Positions 27,897 to 36,623 are shown, numbered from the stretch's first letter. The stretch: DNA of 37,254 nt from Alphaproteobacteria bacterium (GCA_016869555.1 VGDY01000016.1:1-37254), one strand, 5' to 3'. Notes: generated by a model not told the origin, from the letters alone. Numbers and translations are program-made.

Positions 27897-27905
27897 GCGT
27901 TTTGT

Positions 27906-28403
27906 TCAATTCGCTCCGCCGGCCGGCCCGATGGCGTCTTCCGCATAGGGGTCGGAAAATCCTAGCGCCATCGCGATCTTGCGCTCCAGCGCTTCCATCC
28001 GCTCGGCCTCGGCGGCGGTCTCGTGATCATAACCGATCAGATGCAGAAATCCATGCGCGACCATATGGGAGGCATGGGCGCGCAAGAGCTTGCCCTGCTC
28101 CTCCGCCTCCCGGGCGACGGTTTCGTAGGCGATGATCACGTCGCCAAGCAGAGGCTTGCGCTCGATCGCGCCAGGGGTCGGAAAAGACAGGACATTCGTC
28201 GGCTGATCCTTGCCGCGCCATTCGGCGTTGAGTTCGCGGATCGCTTCGTCGTCGCAGAATGTGACGCTGACTTCACAATTCGAAGCAAGAGCGGCGCCGC
28301 TCGCTGCGAGACTCTGACGAACGCATTCCTTCGCCAAATCCTCCAAATCGGCGACCCGCCGCCAGGCGCGCGCCGCGACGTTCACGTCGATGTCCACGGT
28401 CAC
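27906..28403 (-). CDS. ybeY: Endoribonuclease YbeY (rRNA maturation)
   Basis: A 165-residue zinc-dependent RNase used in 16S rRNA 3'-end maturation and ribosome quality control. The zinc motif HxxxHxxxxxH reads HMVAHGFLHLIGYDH, preceded by the conserved LNAEWRGKDQPTNVLSFP. It starts at GTG 28403, overlapping the phoH stop by 4 nt (GTGA), so the two are translationally coupled. Confidence 0.95.
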   Translation of the reverse strand: MTVDIDVNVAARAWRRVADLEDLAKECVRQSLAASGAALASNCEVSVTFCDDEAIRELNAEWRGKDQPTNVLSFPTPGAIERKPLLGDVIIAYETVAREAEEQGKLLRAHASHMVAHGFLHLIGYDHETAAEAERMEALERKIAMALGFSDPYAEDAIGPAGGAN

Positions 28404-29443
28404 ACGTCTCCGCGCGGCTGCTTGCTGGCGCGCGCGGCGCGCTCATAGGCGCCGACGATTTGCCGCACGAGATCGTGACGCACGACGTCGCCTTCCGAAA
28501 ACCGCACGCGGCCGACGACGTCGAGATCGGCGAGCAGGGCGACGGCTTCCGAGAGACCGGATTTTTGTCCCGGCGGCAGGTCGGTCTGCGAGGGGTCGCC
28601 GGTCACGATCATGCGCGAGCCTTCGCCGAGCCGGGTGAGAAACATTTTCATTTGCATCGAACTGGCGTTCTGCGCCTCATCGAGAAGGATGCAGCTTCGC
28701 GTCAGCGTGCGGCCGCGCATGAAGGCGAGCGGCGCCACTTCAATGAGGCCGGTCTGCATGCCGCGTTCGACCATGCGCGCATCCATGAAGTCGTGCAGCG
28801 CGTCGTAGATCGGCCGCAGATAGGGGTCGACCTTGTCGCGCATGTCGCCGGGCAAAAAGCCGAGCCGTTCGCCGGCTTCGACCGCCGGACGCGACAGGAT
28901 CAGCCGCTCGACCGCGCCTTGCTCCATCAGCTGTACGGCATGGCCGACCGCGAGCCAGGTCTTGCCCGTGCCGGCCGGACCTTCCGCGAACACCAGCTCA
29001 TAGCGCTTGAGCGCGCGCAAATATTGATCCTGCGCGGCGTTGCGGGCGCGCACGGGTCCGCGCTTGCGGGTTAGAATCTGTTCGAAAGCGCCGCGCGTCG
29101 GCTCGGAATCGGGAAAGAGGCTGCGCTGGCGCGCCGTTTCTTCGATAACGCCGTCGACATCGCCGATCGTGATGGTCTGACCGAGAGCAACGCGCTCGTA
29201 AAGCGCCTCGAGCACGCGGCGCGCATGTTCGCAGGACTCGGGCCTGCCTTTGAGCGTGACGTGATTGCCATTGGCGAAGGAGGCGACGCGCAGGCGCCGT
29301 TCGATCCTGGCGAGATTTTGATCGTAAAGTCCGAAAACGAGCGAAGCGTGACGGTTGTTTTCAAAGGCGAGCGTAAGTTCCGCGTCGGGCTCGTTCGCCT
29401 CCGGTCCCCGTGCCGAAAGCAACGGGTCGTCGATTGTCGTCAA
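28400..29443 (-). CDS. phoH: PhoH-like ATPase (YbeZ)
   Basis: A 347-residue cytoplasmic ATPase with an N-terminal KH-like part (about 20-100), Walker A GPAGTGKT (155-162) and Walker [11 protein letters not shown]. Its E. coli homologue YbeZ works with YbeY in RNA maturation, which fits the 4-nt overlap. The start is TTG 29443: GAGGAGG lies 7 nt upstream and the TTG overlaps the miaB stop (TTGA). Confidence 0.94.
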   Translation of the reverse strand: MTTIDDPLLSARGPEANEPDAELTLAFENNRHASLVFGLYDQNLARIERRLRVASFANGNHVTLKGRPESCEHARRVLEALYERVALGQTITIGDVDGVIEETARQRSLFPDSEPTRGAFEQILTRKRGPVRARNAAQDQYLRALKRYELVFAEGPAGTGKTWLAVGHAVQLMEQGAVERLILSRPAVEAGERLGFLPGDMRDKVDPYLRPIYDALHDFMDARMVERGMQTGLIEVAPLAFMRGRTLTRSCILLDEAQNASSMQMKMFLTRLGEGSRMIVTGDPSQTDLPPGQKSGLSEAVALLADLDVVGRVRFSEGDVVRHDLVRQIVGAYERAARASKQPRGDV

Positions 29444-30786
29444 GCCTTCGCCTCCTCGCTCATCAGCCGCGCCGACAGGGAATTCGAGCCCGCCCCGATA
29501 ATTTCCACCCTGACCTCGCGCCCAATATGTTCGCTCGAACCCTCGGCGTGCACAGCCTGCATATAGGGACTCTTGCCCGCGATCTGTCCCTCGTGACGGC
29601 CGGGCTTTTCAAACAGCACGTCGATCTCTCGCCCAACCGTCGCGGCGTTGAACGCCTGCCGCTGCCGGTCGAGCAGCGCCTGCAGCGCGGCGAGGCGTTC
29701 GCTTTTTACATGTTCCTCGATCTGATCTTCGCGATCGGCGGCCGGCGTGCCGGGCCGCGGCGAATATTTGAATGAAAAGCTCGACGCGAAGCCGACAGCG
29801 CGCACGAGCGCCATCGTCGCCTCGAAATCGGCGCCGCTTTCGCCGGGAAAGCCGACGATGAAATCGGACGACAAAGCGACATCCGGCCGCGCCTTTCGAA
29901 GTCTCTCGACAATCGAAAGATAGGCGTCCGCGCCATGCTTGCGGTTCATCGCTTTCAACACGCGATCGGAGCCCGACTGAACCGGCAGATGCACAAAGGG
30001 CATGAGCTTTGGAATCGCGCCATGCGCGTCAATCAACGCCTGCGCCATGTCGACCGGATGACTTGTCGTGTAGCGCAGACGCGTCAGCCCTTCGATCCGC
30101 GCCAGCCGGTCGAGAAGCGCGGCGAGGCTGGATTCGCGGCCGCTTGCGTCCAGCCCGCGATAGGCGTTGACGTTCTGGCCGATCAGCGTGATCTCGCAAA
30201 CGCCGGCGTCGACGAGGCGCTCAGTCTCGGCGATGATTTCTGCGACGGGACGAGAGGATTCGGCGCCGCGCGTATAGGGCACCACGCAGAAGGAGCAGAA
30301 TTTGTCGCAGCCCTCTTGCACCGTGACGAAGGCTGAAACGCCGCGTGCGCGAATTTGCGCTTCCTTCGGCGCTGGCAGAGCGCGAAATTTGTCCTCGACG
30401 GCGAAATCCGTATCGGCGATGCGCTCGCCGCTCGCCGCCCGGCGCAGAAGTTCCGGCAGGCGGTGATAGCTTTGCGGGCCGACGACGAGATCGACGGCGC
30501 GTTGGCGCTTCAGCACCTCTTCGCCCTCGGCCTGCGCGACGCAGCCGGCGACGACGATTTTCATGTCGCGGCCTTGAGCGTTCAGCCCGCGTTTGGCGAT
30601 CGCCAGCCTGCCGAGTTCGGAATAGATTTTTTCCGCGGCCTTTTCGCGAATATGGCAGGTGTTCAGGATGACGAGATCGGCGTCTTCTTCGCTTTGGGTT
30701 TCGGCGTAGCCCTCGCGGCCGAGCAGATCCGCCATGCGCGTCGCGTCATAGACGGTCATCTGGCAGCCATATGACTTGACCAGCAC
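29440..30786 (-). CDS. miaB: tRNA-2-methylthio-N6-dimethylallyladenosine synthase MiaB
   Basis: A 448-residue radical-SAM methylthiotransferase that modifies A37 of tRNA. One iron-sulfur cluster is held by C8, C44 and C82 ([20 protein letters not shown]), the radical-SAM cluster by C160, C164 and C167 (CDKFCSFC). A TRAM domain occupies about the last 70 residues. The start is uncertain. GTG 30786 is the first usable codon after an in-frame stop, but it has no ribosome site. Homologous reading continues up to an ATA (30865-30867) or ATC (30859-30861) preceded by GCAGGAG, which would add about 25-27 residues. It is co-translated with phoH downstream. Confidence 0.94.
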   Translation of the reverse strand: MLVKSYGCQMTVYDATRMADLLGREGYAETQSEEDADLVILNTCHIREKAAEKIYSELGRLAIAKRGLNAQGRDMKIVVAGCVAQAEGEEVLKRQRAVDLVVGPQSYHRLPELLRRAASGERIADTDFAVEDKFRALPAPKEAQIRARGVSAFVTVQEGCDKFCSFCVVPYTRGAESSRPVAEIIAETERLVDAGVCEITLIGQNVNAYRGLDASGRESSLAALLDRLARIEGLTRLRYTTSHPVDMAQALIDAHGAIPKLMPFVHLPVQSGSDRVLKAMNRKHGADAYLSIVERLRKARPDVALSSDFIVGFPGESGADFEATMALVRAVGFASSFSFKYSPRPGTPAADREDQIEEHVKSERLAALQALLDRQRQAFNAATVGREIDVLFEKPGRHEGQIAGKSPYMQAVHAEGSSEHIGREVRVEIIGAGSNSLSARLMSEEAKA

Positions 30787-30978
30787 TTTGGGCGTTGGCG
30801 CCTGCTCCTCCCCAAATCGGGCGGATGGCGTCTCGACCGCCTCTAAAACTTCCGTCGTGATTTTTATGGCTCCTGCTCGCCGACCAGCCTCGACTCGATT
30901 ACTCGGCGGCTGACGAGGTCATTATACGACATTTTGCGCATAAGCGCGTCTGTCGCGAGAGGAATCGGGGACCTGCTC

Positions 30979-31365
30979 CTAAATTTTCTGAACCGGCCCG
31001 TCGTAGCGCGTGAGGAGCGCATCCGCCGTCAGCAACGTTAACCCCTCAACGACCGCCTGCGCAATCAGCAGACGGTCGAATGGATCCTTATGGATGGGCG
31101 GCAGGGCGCCAGTGGCGAGCGCGTGCTCCGCAAGCACAGGCAGTTCCTGATAGCCATTGTCGAGCAGACCGCCGCGTAGTCCATGCGGGTCGACTTGGAA
31201 ATCCGTGCGCTTGAGGGCGCGTTTGATCACGATTTCCCATAGGCTGGCGACGCTGTAGACAAGTTCGTTGTCGTCATGGTCAAGGATCGCTTTCGCTCTT
31301 GCCGACAGACGAGATGGAGCAATGGCGGCCCACAGAACAAGATGGGTGTCGAGCAGCAGCTTCAC
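30979..31365 (-). CDS. vapC: PIN-domain toxin, VapC type (Phd-associated)
   Basis: A 128-residue PIN-domain RNase toxin with D6 (LLDTHLVLW), E44 (ASLWEIVIK), D97 (KDPFDRLLIAQA) and D115 (LLTADALL) at the metal site. This is the subgroup usually found with Phd/YefM antitoxins. It starts at GTG 31365, overlapping the antitoxin stop by 4 nt (GTGA). The likely target is tRNA or mRNA, as in other VapC proteins. Confidence 0.9.
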   Translation of the reverse strand: MKLLLDTHLVLWAAIAPSRLSARAKAILDHDDNELVYSVASLWEIVIKRALKRTDFQVDPHGLRGGLLDNGYQELPVLAEHALATGALPPIHKDPFDRLLIAQAVVEGLTLLTADALLTRYDGPVQKI

Positions 31366-31607
31366 TCTTCGCCCTCGAAAAGTCGCTCGATCTCGGCGTC
31401 GCCCATGCGATCAAAGTCCTCCGGAATGAGGCCTTGCCCTTCCATGAATCCGAGGCGCCGGATTTTTCGTTTCGGCGGGGCTTCGAGCGGCTCCACCTTC
31501 ACCAAAGGCTTGCCCGCCTTGGCGATGATGAAAGGCTCTCCCTTCGAAGCGAGATCGACCAATTTGGACAATTGGGTCTTGGCTTCGTGAATATTCACAA
31601 TGCGCAT
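31362..31607 (-). CDS. Phd/YefM-family antitoxin
   Basis: An 81-residue antitoxin. The N-terminal Phd fold (MRIVNIHEAKTQLSKLVDLASKGEPFIIAKAGKPLVKVEP) is typical and binds operator DNA. The C-terminal tail is acidic (ending Glu-Arg-Leu-Phe-Glu-Gly-Glu-Glu) and would cover the toxin. A perfect 13-bp palindrome and a promoter-like pair lie just upstream, consistent with self-repression. The module sits between rimI and miaB. Confidence 0.92.
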   Translation of the reverse strand: MRIVNIHEAKTQLSKLVDLASKGEPFIIAKAGKPLVKVEPLEAPPKRKIRRLGFMEGQGLIPEDFDRMGDAEIERLFEGEE

Positions 31608-31619
31608 GAGCGTCTCGTG

Positions 31620-31632
31620 TGGACTAAGTCCA
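31620..31632. promoter_or_regulatory. Palindromic operator candidate of the Phd/VapC module
   Basis: TGGACT-A-AGTCCA is a perfect 13-bp palindrome 12 bp upstream of the antitoxin start and just downstream of the -10-like element, so a bound repressor would cover the transcription start. Phd-type antitoxins bind such palindromes. Confidence 0.45.
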
Positions 31633-31635
31633 GTT

Positions 31636-31663
31636 AGTTTAGTTTTCTCTCGCCCATATGCAA
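31636..31663 (-). promoter_or_regulatory. Sigma-70-like promoter of the Phd/VapC module
   Basis: On the minus strand a -35-like TTGCAT (31658-31663) is separated by 16 bp from a -10-like TAAACT (31636-31641). The start would fall near 31629, inside the palindrome. Matches are moderate. Confidence 0.4.
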
Positions 31664-31675
31664 GCCTTAAATTGC

Positions 31676-32164
31676 TCAGATCTCCAGCCGCAGATTGATC
31701 GCCGCGCGGCGTTCGCCACTGGCCCGCTGATAATAATTCTCGCGCCGCCCAATCTCCTTGAAGCCTTCCCCGCCATATAGCTTCAGCGCGGCCTCGTTGT
31801 CGTCAGCGACCTCCAGAAACACCAGCCGGGCGCCGCCGCGCTCGAGATTCTCCAGATGTTTTTCGAGAATGCGCCGCCCCAGTCCGGCCCCCCGACGCGC
31901 GGGATCGACGGCGAAAGTGAGGATTTCGGCGTCGGGCGGCAGCAATCGGGACAGGATAAAGCCCCCGAGTTCGCCGCGGCGGTTCTCCGCCACCGCGCCG
32001 TCGGCGACGATATGGGCGTCGGCCAGGTAATTCTCGAAGTCGATTTTCGACCAGCCGAAGGCGAAGGACGCGCCATGCAGGCGTTCACAGTCCTCGGCGC
32101 GCTCCGAGCCGATCGGTTCGATGACGAATGTCGGCTTGGCGAAGAAGGACGAGAGCAGCGTCAT
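31676..32164 (-). CDS. rimI: Ribosomal-protein-alanine N-acetyltransferase RimI-like
   Basis: A 162-residue GNAT acetyltransferase. The acetyl-CoA loop is R-R-x-G-x-G-R (PARRGAGLGRRIL), and the later FLEVADDNEAALKLYGGEGFKEIGRRENYY segment is typical of RimI. It lies 9 bp after tsaB, the usual pairing with the threonylcarbamoyl-adenosine pathway. RimI acetylates the N-terminus of ribosomal protein S18 in E. coli; broader substrates are possible. Confidence 0.88.
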   Translation of the reverse strand: MTLLSSFFAKPTFVIEPIGSERAEDCERLHGASFAFGWSKIDFENYLADAHIVADGAVAENRRGELGGFILSRLLPPDAEILTFAVDPARRGAGLGRRILEKHLENLERGGARLVFLEVADDNEAALKLYGGEGFKEIGRRENYYQRASGERRAAINLRLEI

Positions 32165-32173
32165 GGCGCAAAT

Positions 32174-32914
32174 TCACGCCTGCGCCGGGGCGGCGACGCA
32201 GGCGCCGGCCGCGTCAAGCTGAATGGCGGCGTCTTGCGCCGCGTCAGGCTCGGCGCCCGGCGTCGTGACGTAGGGCTCCTTTAGATAAAGCGGGCGCGCG
32301 GGGGCGGTTTCGGGCTGCGCGGCGAGCCCCAGGCGGGCGACGAAGGCGATGTCGGGCGCGGCCTGCTCGCTGGCGATCTTGACCGGAACGCCGCGGGCCC
32401 GCGCCTCCTTAGCGAGGAGCGGCGCGCCGGAGCCGATGAGCAGCAGCGGGCCGGCTCCGAGGGCGCGCAGCGCTTCATGCGCGCCGGCGCGGCGCGGCGT
32501 CAGCAGCGGACGTCCGGCAGGACCGAAGGCGGCGATATAGACCTTGCCGTGCCGCGCATCGATCGCCGCCGCGACGACGCCGTCGAAAGGATCGAGAATG
32601 AGCGGCGCCGCAAGCGCGGCCAGCGTCGAAACGCCGACGATCTCGGCTTTGCAGGCGAGGGCGATGGCCTGGCCGGCGGCAAGGCCGATGCGAATGCCGG
32701 TGAAGGAGCCGGGTCCGACGGTCACGGCGACCCGATCGAGGGAGGCGAAGCCGCCCTCGACCTTGCTCATGACGCGCCTGATCAGCGGCAGCAGCGCCTC
32801 GGCGTGGCCACGCTCCATCTCGATCGATTCGACGGCGATCGGGTCTTCCGCGTCCTGGTCCAGCACACAGGCGGAGACGGCTGGCAGGGCGGTGTCGATC
32901 GCAAGGATTCGCAT
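32174..32914 (-). CDS. tsaB: tRNA threonylcarbamoyladenosine biosynthesis protein TsaB
   Basis: A 246-residue ASKHA-fold protein with the N-terminal LAIDTALPAVSACVL strand pair, the VTVGPGSFTGIRIGLAAGQAIAL motif and an AAIDARHGKVYIA segment. It is the partner of TsaD in t6A37 formation on tRNA. The last about 25 residues are Ala-rich and may be unstructured. It is co-transcribed with rimI. Confidence 0.92.
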   Translation of the reverse strand: MRILAIDTALPAVSACVLDQDAEDPIAVESIEMERGHAEALLPLIRRVMSKVEGGFASLDRVAVTVGPGSFTGIRIGLAAGQAIALACKAEIVGVSTLAALAAPLILDPFDGVVAAAIDARHGKVYIAAFGPAGRPLLTPRRAGAHEALRALGAGPLLLIGSGAPLLAKEARARGVPVKIASEQAAPDIAFVARLGLAAQPETAPARPLYLKEPYVTTPGAEPDAAQDAAIQLDAAGACVAAPAQA

Positions 32915-32984
32915 GATTCTCAGATTATGACGCTTTTCGAGGCGCGATCAATGTAGCCTCGGAACGCGTCATCAATACGTCCTT

Positions 32985-33542
32985 CTACGCCGGCTCCACC
33001 GCCTTCACCTGCGGCAGGAAATGCTTCAGCAGATTCTCGATTCCGTGCCGCAGCGTCGCCGTGGACGACGGGCATCCCGAGCATGCCCCCTTCATCGCCA
33101 GATAGACGACGCCGTCCCTAAAGCCCCGGAAGACGATGTCGCCGCCGTCGCCGGCGACCGCCGGGCGCACCCGCGTCTCAATCAGTTCCTTGATCGTGGC
33201 GACCGTCTCGGCGTCGGCGGAATCATAGAACTCGCCGTCCGACTGCGCCGGCGCCGCGCCTTCGATCAACAGCGGCGCGCCCGAAGCAAAATGCTCCATG
33301 ATCGCGCCGAGAACGACCGGTTTCAGATGCGGCCAGTCGGTTTCGTTCTTCGTCACCGAGACGAAGTCCGCGCCATACATCACCGCCTCGACGCCTTCGA
33401 TCGACAGCAGCGCCTGAGCGAGCGGCGCATTGGCGGCGTCTTCGGGCGAGCGAAATTCCATCGCGCCCTGGCCAAGAACGTCCTGGCCCGGAAGGAACTT
33501 GAGCGTTGCGGGATTTGGGGTGGATTCAGTCTGAATGAACAT
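32985..33542 (-). CDS. NifU-family Fe-S scaffold (Nfu type)
   Basis: A 185-residue protein with an N-terminal Nfu domain (MFIQTESTPNPATLKFLPG) and a C-terminal NifU-like domain holding the CxxC motif C154-S-G-C157. It carries 4Fe-4S clusters and delivers them to client enzymes, which could include MiaB nearby. The domain order resembles mitochondrial NFU1. The start at 33542 has GGAG 9 nt upstream. Confidence 0.92.
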   Translation of the reverse strand: MFIQTESTPNPATLKFLPGQDVLGQGAMEFRSPEDAANAPLAQALLSIEGVEAVMYGADFVSVTKNETDWPHLKPVVLGAIMEHFASGAPLLIEGAAPAQSDGEFYDSADAETVATIKELIETRVRPAVAGDGGDIVFRGFRDGVVYLAMKGACSGCPSSTATLRHGIENLLKHFLPQVKAVEPA

Positions 33543-33623
33543 GGGTCAGCTCCTGCGTCCGGTTCAAGGCCGGCGGGAATTGCGCGAATATCACACATCG
33601 GGCGTTTTGTGACATCGTCGACA

Positions 33624-33869
33624 TTACTTAAGCGCTTCGCCGCAGTCTTGCGAGACTCTTCTGCGCCCCCGCCATCGCCTGAGCGCGACCGCGGCCCACA
33701 CCGCCTCGACGAGGCCGAAGGGCCAGGCGCCTTGAAGAAACCCGTAGACCGAACCGAGCGCGCAGGCGATGGCGAAACCCAAAACAAACCAGTGGCTCCG
33801 TTCCTCCAGCGTATAGCAAAGCAGCATAGCGCTCACCGCGAAGAGCCCGAACCAGGTCAACGCATCCAT
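33624..33869 (-). CDS. Small membrane protein of unknown function
   Basis: An 81-residue protein from an internal ATG (33869). It has two to three hydrophobic spans (LTWFGLFAVSAMLLCYTL, FVLGFAIACALGSVYGFL, FGLVEAVWAAVAL) and a basic C-terminal tail (RRWRGRRR) predicted to face the cytoplasm. The same frame continues to an ATG at 33923, but that part crosses a tandem duplication and looks non-coding. I do not recognise a family. It is divergent to the SnoaL-like gene. Confidence 0.65.
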   Translation of the reverse strand: MDALTWFGLFAVSAMLLCYTLEERSHWFVLGFAIACALGSVYGFLQGAWPFGLVEAVWAAVALRRWRGRRRVSQDCGEALK

Positions 33870-33895
33870 CGGCGAATCTCTTTGGGCGCATTTTT

Positions 33896-33929
33896 GCATT
33901 TGCCATGCCCGAGCATTTGCCATGCCCGA
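33896..33929. repeat. 17-bp tandem duplication over the SnoaL-like gene start
   Basis: The unit GCATTTGCCATGCCCGA occurs twice head to tail, and the identity runs on 3 more bases. Each copy contains an ATG; only the second (33922) opens the long SnoaL-like frame, because 17 is not a multiple of three. A recent slippage or repair event is likely. Confidence 0.75.
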
Positions 33930-34347
33930 GCAAATCCCGCAGTGTCAATCGATGGACGAAGCCGCGCTGATCGACGCCAACGCCGCCTATTACCGCGCCT
34001 TCGCCGCACGCGACCTCGGCGCGATGAGCGATCTTTGGGCCGAGGAGGGCTGCTCCTGCGTTCATCCCGGCTGGCCGGCGCTCGTCGGGCGCACGCCGGT
34101 GCTGGCGTCCTATCGCGACATTTTTCGCAATCCGCAGCAGGAGGCGGTGGCGGCGCGCGATCCGCAGACGCTCATCGAAGGCCCCGACGGCCGGGTGTTC
34201 TGCATCGAGGAGGTCGGCGGCGGACTGCTGCTCGCGACCAACTGGTTTCGCTGGAGCGGCGATAGTTGGCGGCTCATGCATCACCAGGCGAGCCCGCTCG
34301 CGCTGGCGCCCTCCCCACGGCGTGACGGCAAGCAGTCGTTTCACTGA
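33922..34347 (+). CDS. SnoaL-like / nuclear transport factor 2 fold protein
   Basis: A 141-residue cone-shaped alpha+beta domain. It begins with the typical helix (LIDANAAYYRAFAARDLGAMSDLWAEEG), then the VHPGWPALVGRTPVLASYRDIF strand-helix, and ends in WFRWSGDSWRLMHHQASP. Proteins of this fold range from isomerases to structural partners; no substrate can be assigned. The start at ATG 33922 lies in the second copy of the duplication and lacks a clear ribosome site; an in-frame ATG at 33952 is an alternative. Confidence 0.8.
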   Translation: MPEQIPQCQSMDEAALIDANAAYYRAFAARDLGAMSDLWAEEGCSCVHPGWPALVGRTPVLASYRDIFRNPQQEAVAARDPQTLIEGPDGRVFCIEEVGGGLLLATNWFRWSGDSWRLMHHQASPLALAPSPRRDGKQSFH

Positions 34348-34372
34348 ACCAGTCGCCGTGCGGCAAGGCGGC

Positions 34373-35203
34373 TTAGGAGTCCGCGCCTTCCGCCTGCTTC
34401 TTGCGGCTCGCCTTCTTGGGCTCCCTTCGCGGCCCCTCCACCAGCCGCACGACGACGCCCCAGAGCGTGCGCACGTCCTGTTCGGTTAGCCCCATGCGGT
34501 GGAACATGTTGCGCAGGTTACGCGACATCACCGGCTTTTTGGTCAGCGGACGGAAGAAGCCGCGCCTGTCGAGCTCGCCTTCCAGAAAATCGAAGAAAGC
34601 CAGCGTCATCTCGCGCGTCGCCGGCGGCGAGCGCTCCTCGATCTCGAAGGGAATGGCGTCGCCATGCGCGGCGCGAAACCATTCATAGCCGGTGAGCAGC
34701 ACCGCCTGCGCGAGATTGAGCGAAGCGTAGGCGGGATTGACCGGAAAGGTGAGGATCGCGTCGGCGAGCGCTACGTCGTCATTGTCGAGGCCGGTGCGCT
34801 CGGGGCCAAACAGCACGCCGTGCTTCTCGCCCGCCGCTAAGCGCGCCGCCATATCCGGCATCGCCCGCGACGGAGTCATCGCCGGCTTCATCTGGCCGCG
34901 TCCGCGCGCCGTCGCGGCATAGACGAAGGACAAATCCTCGATCGCCTCGCGCACGCTCTCGTAAAGCCTGGCGCTTTCGAGCAGATGCACGGCGCCCGCC
35001 GCCGCCGCATAGGCGCCCTTGCGATAGGCGCCGGTGCGCGGCCAGCCTTCGCGCGGCGACACGAGACGCAGGTCGGAGAGGCCGAAATTGGCCATGGCGC
35101 GCGCGCACATACCGATATTGACGGCGAGCTGCGGACGCACCAGCACCACCGCCGGGCCCCCGGAAATAGCCGTCTTGCTGTGATCCGTTCCCGCCCCGAC
35201 CAA
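34373..35203 (-). CDS. trmJ: tRNA (cytidine/uridine-2'-O-)-methyltransferase TrmJ-like
   Basis: A SPOUT-class RNA methyltransferase, 276 residues from TTG 35203 (GAGGAGG 4-5 nt upstream). The longer frame to 35443 runs into icd on the other strand and its extra residues do not look like protein. The SPOUT knot motifs are present: VLVRPQLAVNIGMCARAMANFGL, VLFGPERTGLDNDD and NPAYASLNLAQAVLLTGYEW. The C-terminal extension (about 190-276) is typical of TrmJ, which methylates position 32 of tRNA using SAM. Divergent from icd. Confidence 0.87.
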   Translation of the reverse strand: MVGAGTDHSKTAISGGPAVVLVRPQLAVNIGMCARAMANFGLSDLRLVSPREGWPRTGAYRKGAYAAAAGAVHLLESARLYESVREAIEDLSFVYAATARGRGQMKPAMTPSRAMPDMAARLAAGEKHGVLFGPERTGLDNDDVALADAILTFPVNPAYASLNLAQAVLLTGYEWFRAAHGDAIPFEIEERSPPATREMTLAFFDFLEGELDRRGFFRPLTKKPVMSRNLRNMFHRMGLTEQDVRTLWGVVVRLVEGPRREPKKASRKKQAEGADS

Positions 35204-35351
35204 CTCGCCTCCTCGCGTCAAAGCGCCGGCAAAGTAGGGCGGAACGCGCCTTTGGGGAAGGGCGCTCGAGCGCTGCGCGAAAGGCCCCGCGATTGCTACC
35301 CAAAAGCTCGAGCCGACGCTATAAGGCGCGCGGCACGAGAGGAGCGGGCGC

Positions 35352-36563
35352 ATGCGGAAGATCAAGGTTGCAAATCCCGTCGTCGAACTCGACGGCGACG
35401 AAATGACCCGCATCATCTGGGCGCATATCAAAGAGAAGCTCATTCGGCCTTATCTCGATGTCGATCTTCTTTATTACGACCTCTCAATCCAGAACCGCGA
35501 CGCTACCAATGATCAGGTGACGATCGACGCCGCTTACGCGATCAAGGAACATGGCGTCGGCGTCAAATGCGCGACGATCACGCCCGACGAAGCGCGGGTG
35601 AAGGAATTCAATCTCAAGGAAATGTGGAAGTCGCCGAACGGCACGATCCGCAACATTTTGGGCGGCGTCATCTTCCGCGAACCGATCATCTGCAGGAACG
35701 TGCCGCGCCTGGTGCCGGGCTGGACGCAGCCGATCATCGTCGGCCGTCACGCCTTCGGCGATCAATATAAGGCGACGGATTTCAAAGTGCCCGGCAAAGG
35801 CCGCCTGACCATCAGATTCGAAGGGGTCGACGGTGACGTCATCGAGAAGGAAGTCTTCAGCTTTCCCGGCTCCGGCGTCGCGCTGGCGATGTACAATCTC
35901 GACGAATCGATCAGCGAGTTCGCGCGCGCGACGTTCAACTACGGGCTCACGCGCAAATATCCGGTCTATCTGTCGACCAAGAACACGATCCTCAAAGCCT
36001 ATGACGGCCGTTTCAAGGATCTGTTCCAGCAGATTTACGACGCCGAGTTCAGATCGAAATTCGAGGCGCTCGGCCTCACCTACGAGCATCGACTGATCGA
36101 CGACATGGTCGCTTCAGCGCTCAAATGGTCCGGCGGCTACATCTGGGCGTGCAAGAATTACGACGGCGACGTGCAGTCCGACACGGTGGCGCAGGGCTTC
36201 GGTTCGCTCGGCCTGATGACCAGCGTGCTGATGACGCCCGACGGCAAGACCGTCGAGGCTGAAGCGGCCCATGGCACGGTGACGCGCCATTATCGCGAAC
36301 ATCAGAAGGGGCATGAGACGTCGACCAATTCGATCGCCTCGATTTTCGCCTGGACGCGCGCGCTCGCGCATCGCGGCAAGCTCGACGGGAACGAGGACCT
36401 GATTCGATTCGCGCGCACGCTCGAGGAAGTTTGCGTCGCGACCGTCGAGTCGGGCTTCATGACCAAGGATCTTGCGCTGCTTGTCGGCTGCAACCAGAAA
36501 TGGCTGTCGACGACGGGCTTCCTGGACAAAGTCGACGAAAATCTGCGTCGAGCGATGGAATGA
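35352..36563 (+). CDS. icd: NADP-dependent isocitrate dehydrogenase
   Basis: A 403-residue enzyme of the TCA cycle converting isocitrate to 2-oxoglutarate. It is of the dimeric eukaryote/alphaproteobacterial type ([15 protein letters not shown] at the start, [20 protein letters not shown], and the [28 protein letters not shown] motif) rather than the E. coli type. 2-Oxoglutarate is the carbon signal sensed by the two GlnK proteins of this window, an indirect link. The start at ATG 35352 has GAGGAG upstream; a CTATAA box lies near 35319, although no well-spaced -35 was found. Confidence 0.95.
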   Translation: MRKIKVANPVVELDGDEMTRIIWAHIKEKLIRPYLDVDLLYYDLSIQNRDATNDQVTIDAAYAIKEHGVGVKCATITPDEARVKEFNLKEMWKSPNGTIRNILGGVIFREPIICRNVPRLVPGWTQPIIVGRHAFGDQYKATDFKVPGKGRLTIRFEGVDGDVIEKEVFSFPGSGVALAMYNLDESISEFARATFNYGLTRKYPVYLSTKNTILKAYDGRFKDLFQQIYDAEFRSKFEALGLTYEHRLIDDMVASALKWSGGYIWACKNYDGDVQSDTVAQGFGSLGLMTSVLMTPDGKTVEAEAAHGTVTRHYREHQKGHETSTNSIASIFAWTRALAHRGKLDGNEDLIRFARTLEEVCVATVESGFMTKDLALLVGCNQKWLSTTGFLDKVDENLRRAME

Positions 36564-36582
36564 ACGGCGGCGCGAGGAATGA

Positions 36583-36611
36583 TTGTAAGTGGCGCCGGCC
36601 GCGTCTATATA
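36583..36611 (+). promoter_or_regulatory. Sigma-70-type promoter of dksA
   Basis: TTGTAA (36583-36588), a 17-bp spacer, then TATATA (36606-36611). Both hexamers and the spacing are good for a housekeeping promoter. The transcript would begin near 36618, which argues that translation starts at ATG 36646 and not at 36622. Confidence 0.65.
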
Positions 36612-36623
36612 GGCGTCGCCTAT
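36609..36623. promoter_or_regulatory. Perfect palindrome overlapping the dksA -10/start site
   Basis: ATAGGCG-T-CGCCTAT is a perfect 15-bp palindrome that begins inside the -10 hexamer and covers the predicted transcription start. It could be an operator or a 5'-end feature; the GC-rich arms just after the -10 also resemble a discriminator under stringent control. Confidence 0.4.

Noticed and set aside
33021-34265. A 414-codon plus-strand open frame crossing nfu and the small membrane protein
   Set aside because: It lies opposite the well-supported nfu gene, switches character along its length and matches nothing.
35204-35443. Upstream extension of trmJ to 35443
   Set aside because: It would overlap the start of divergent icd, and the extra residues are unlike TrmJ; TTG 35203 has a strong ribosome site.
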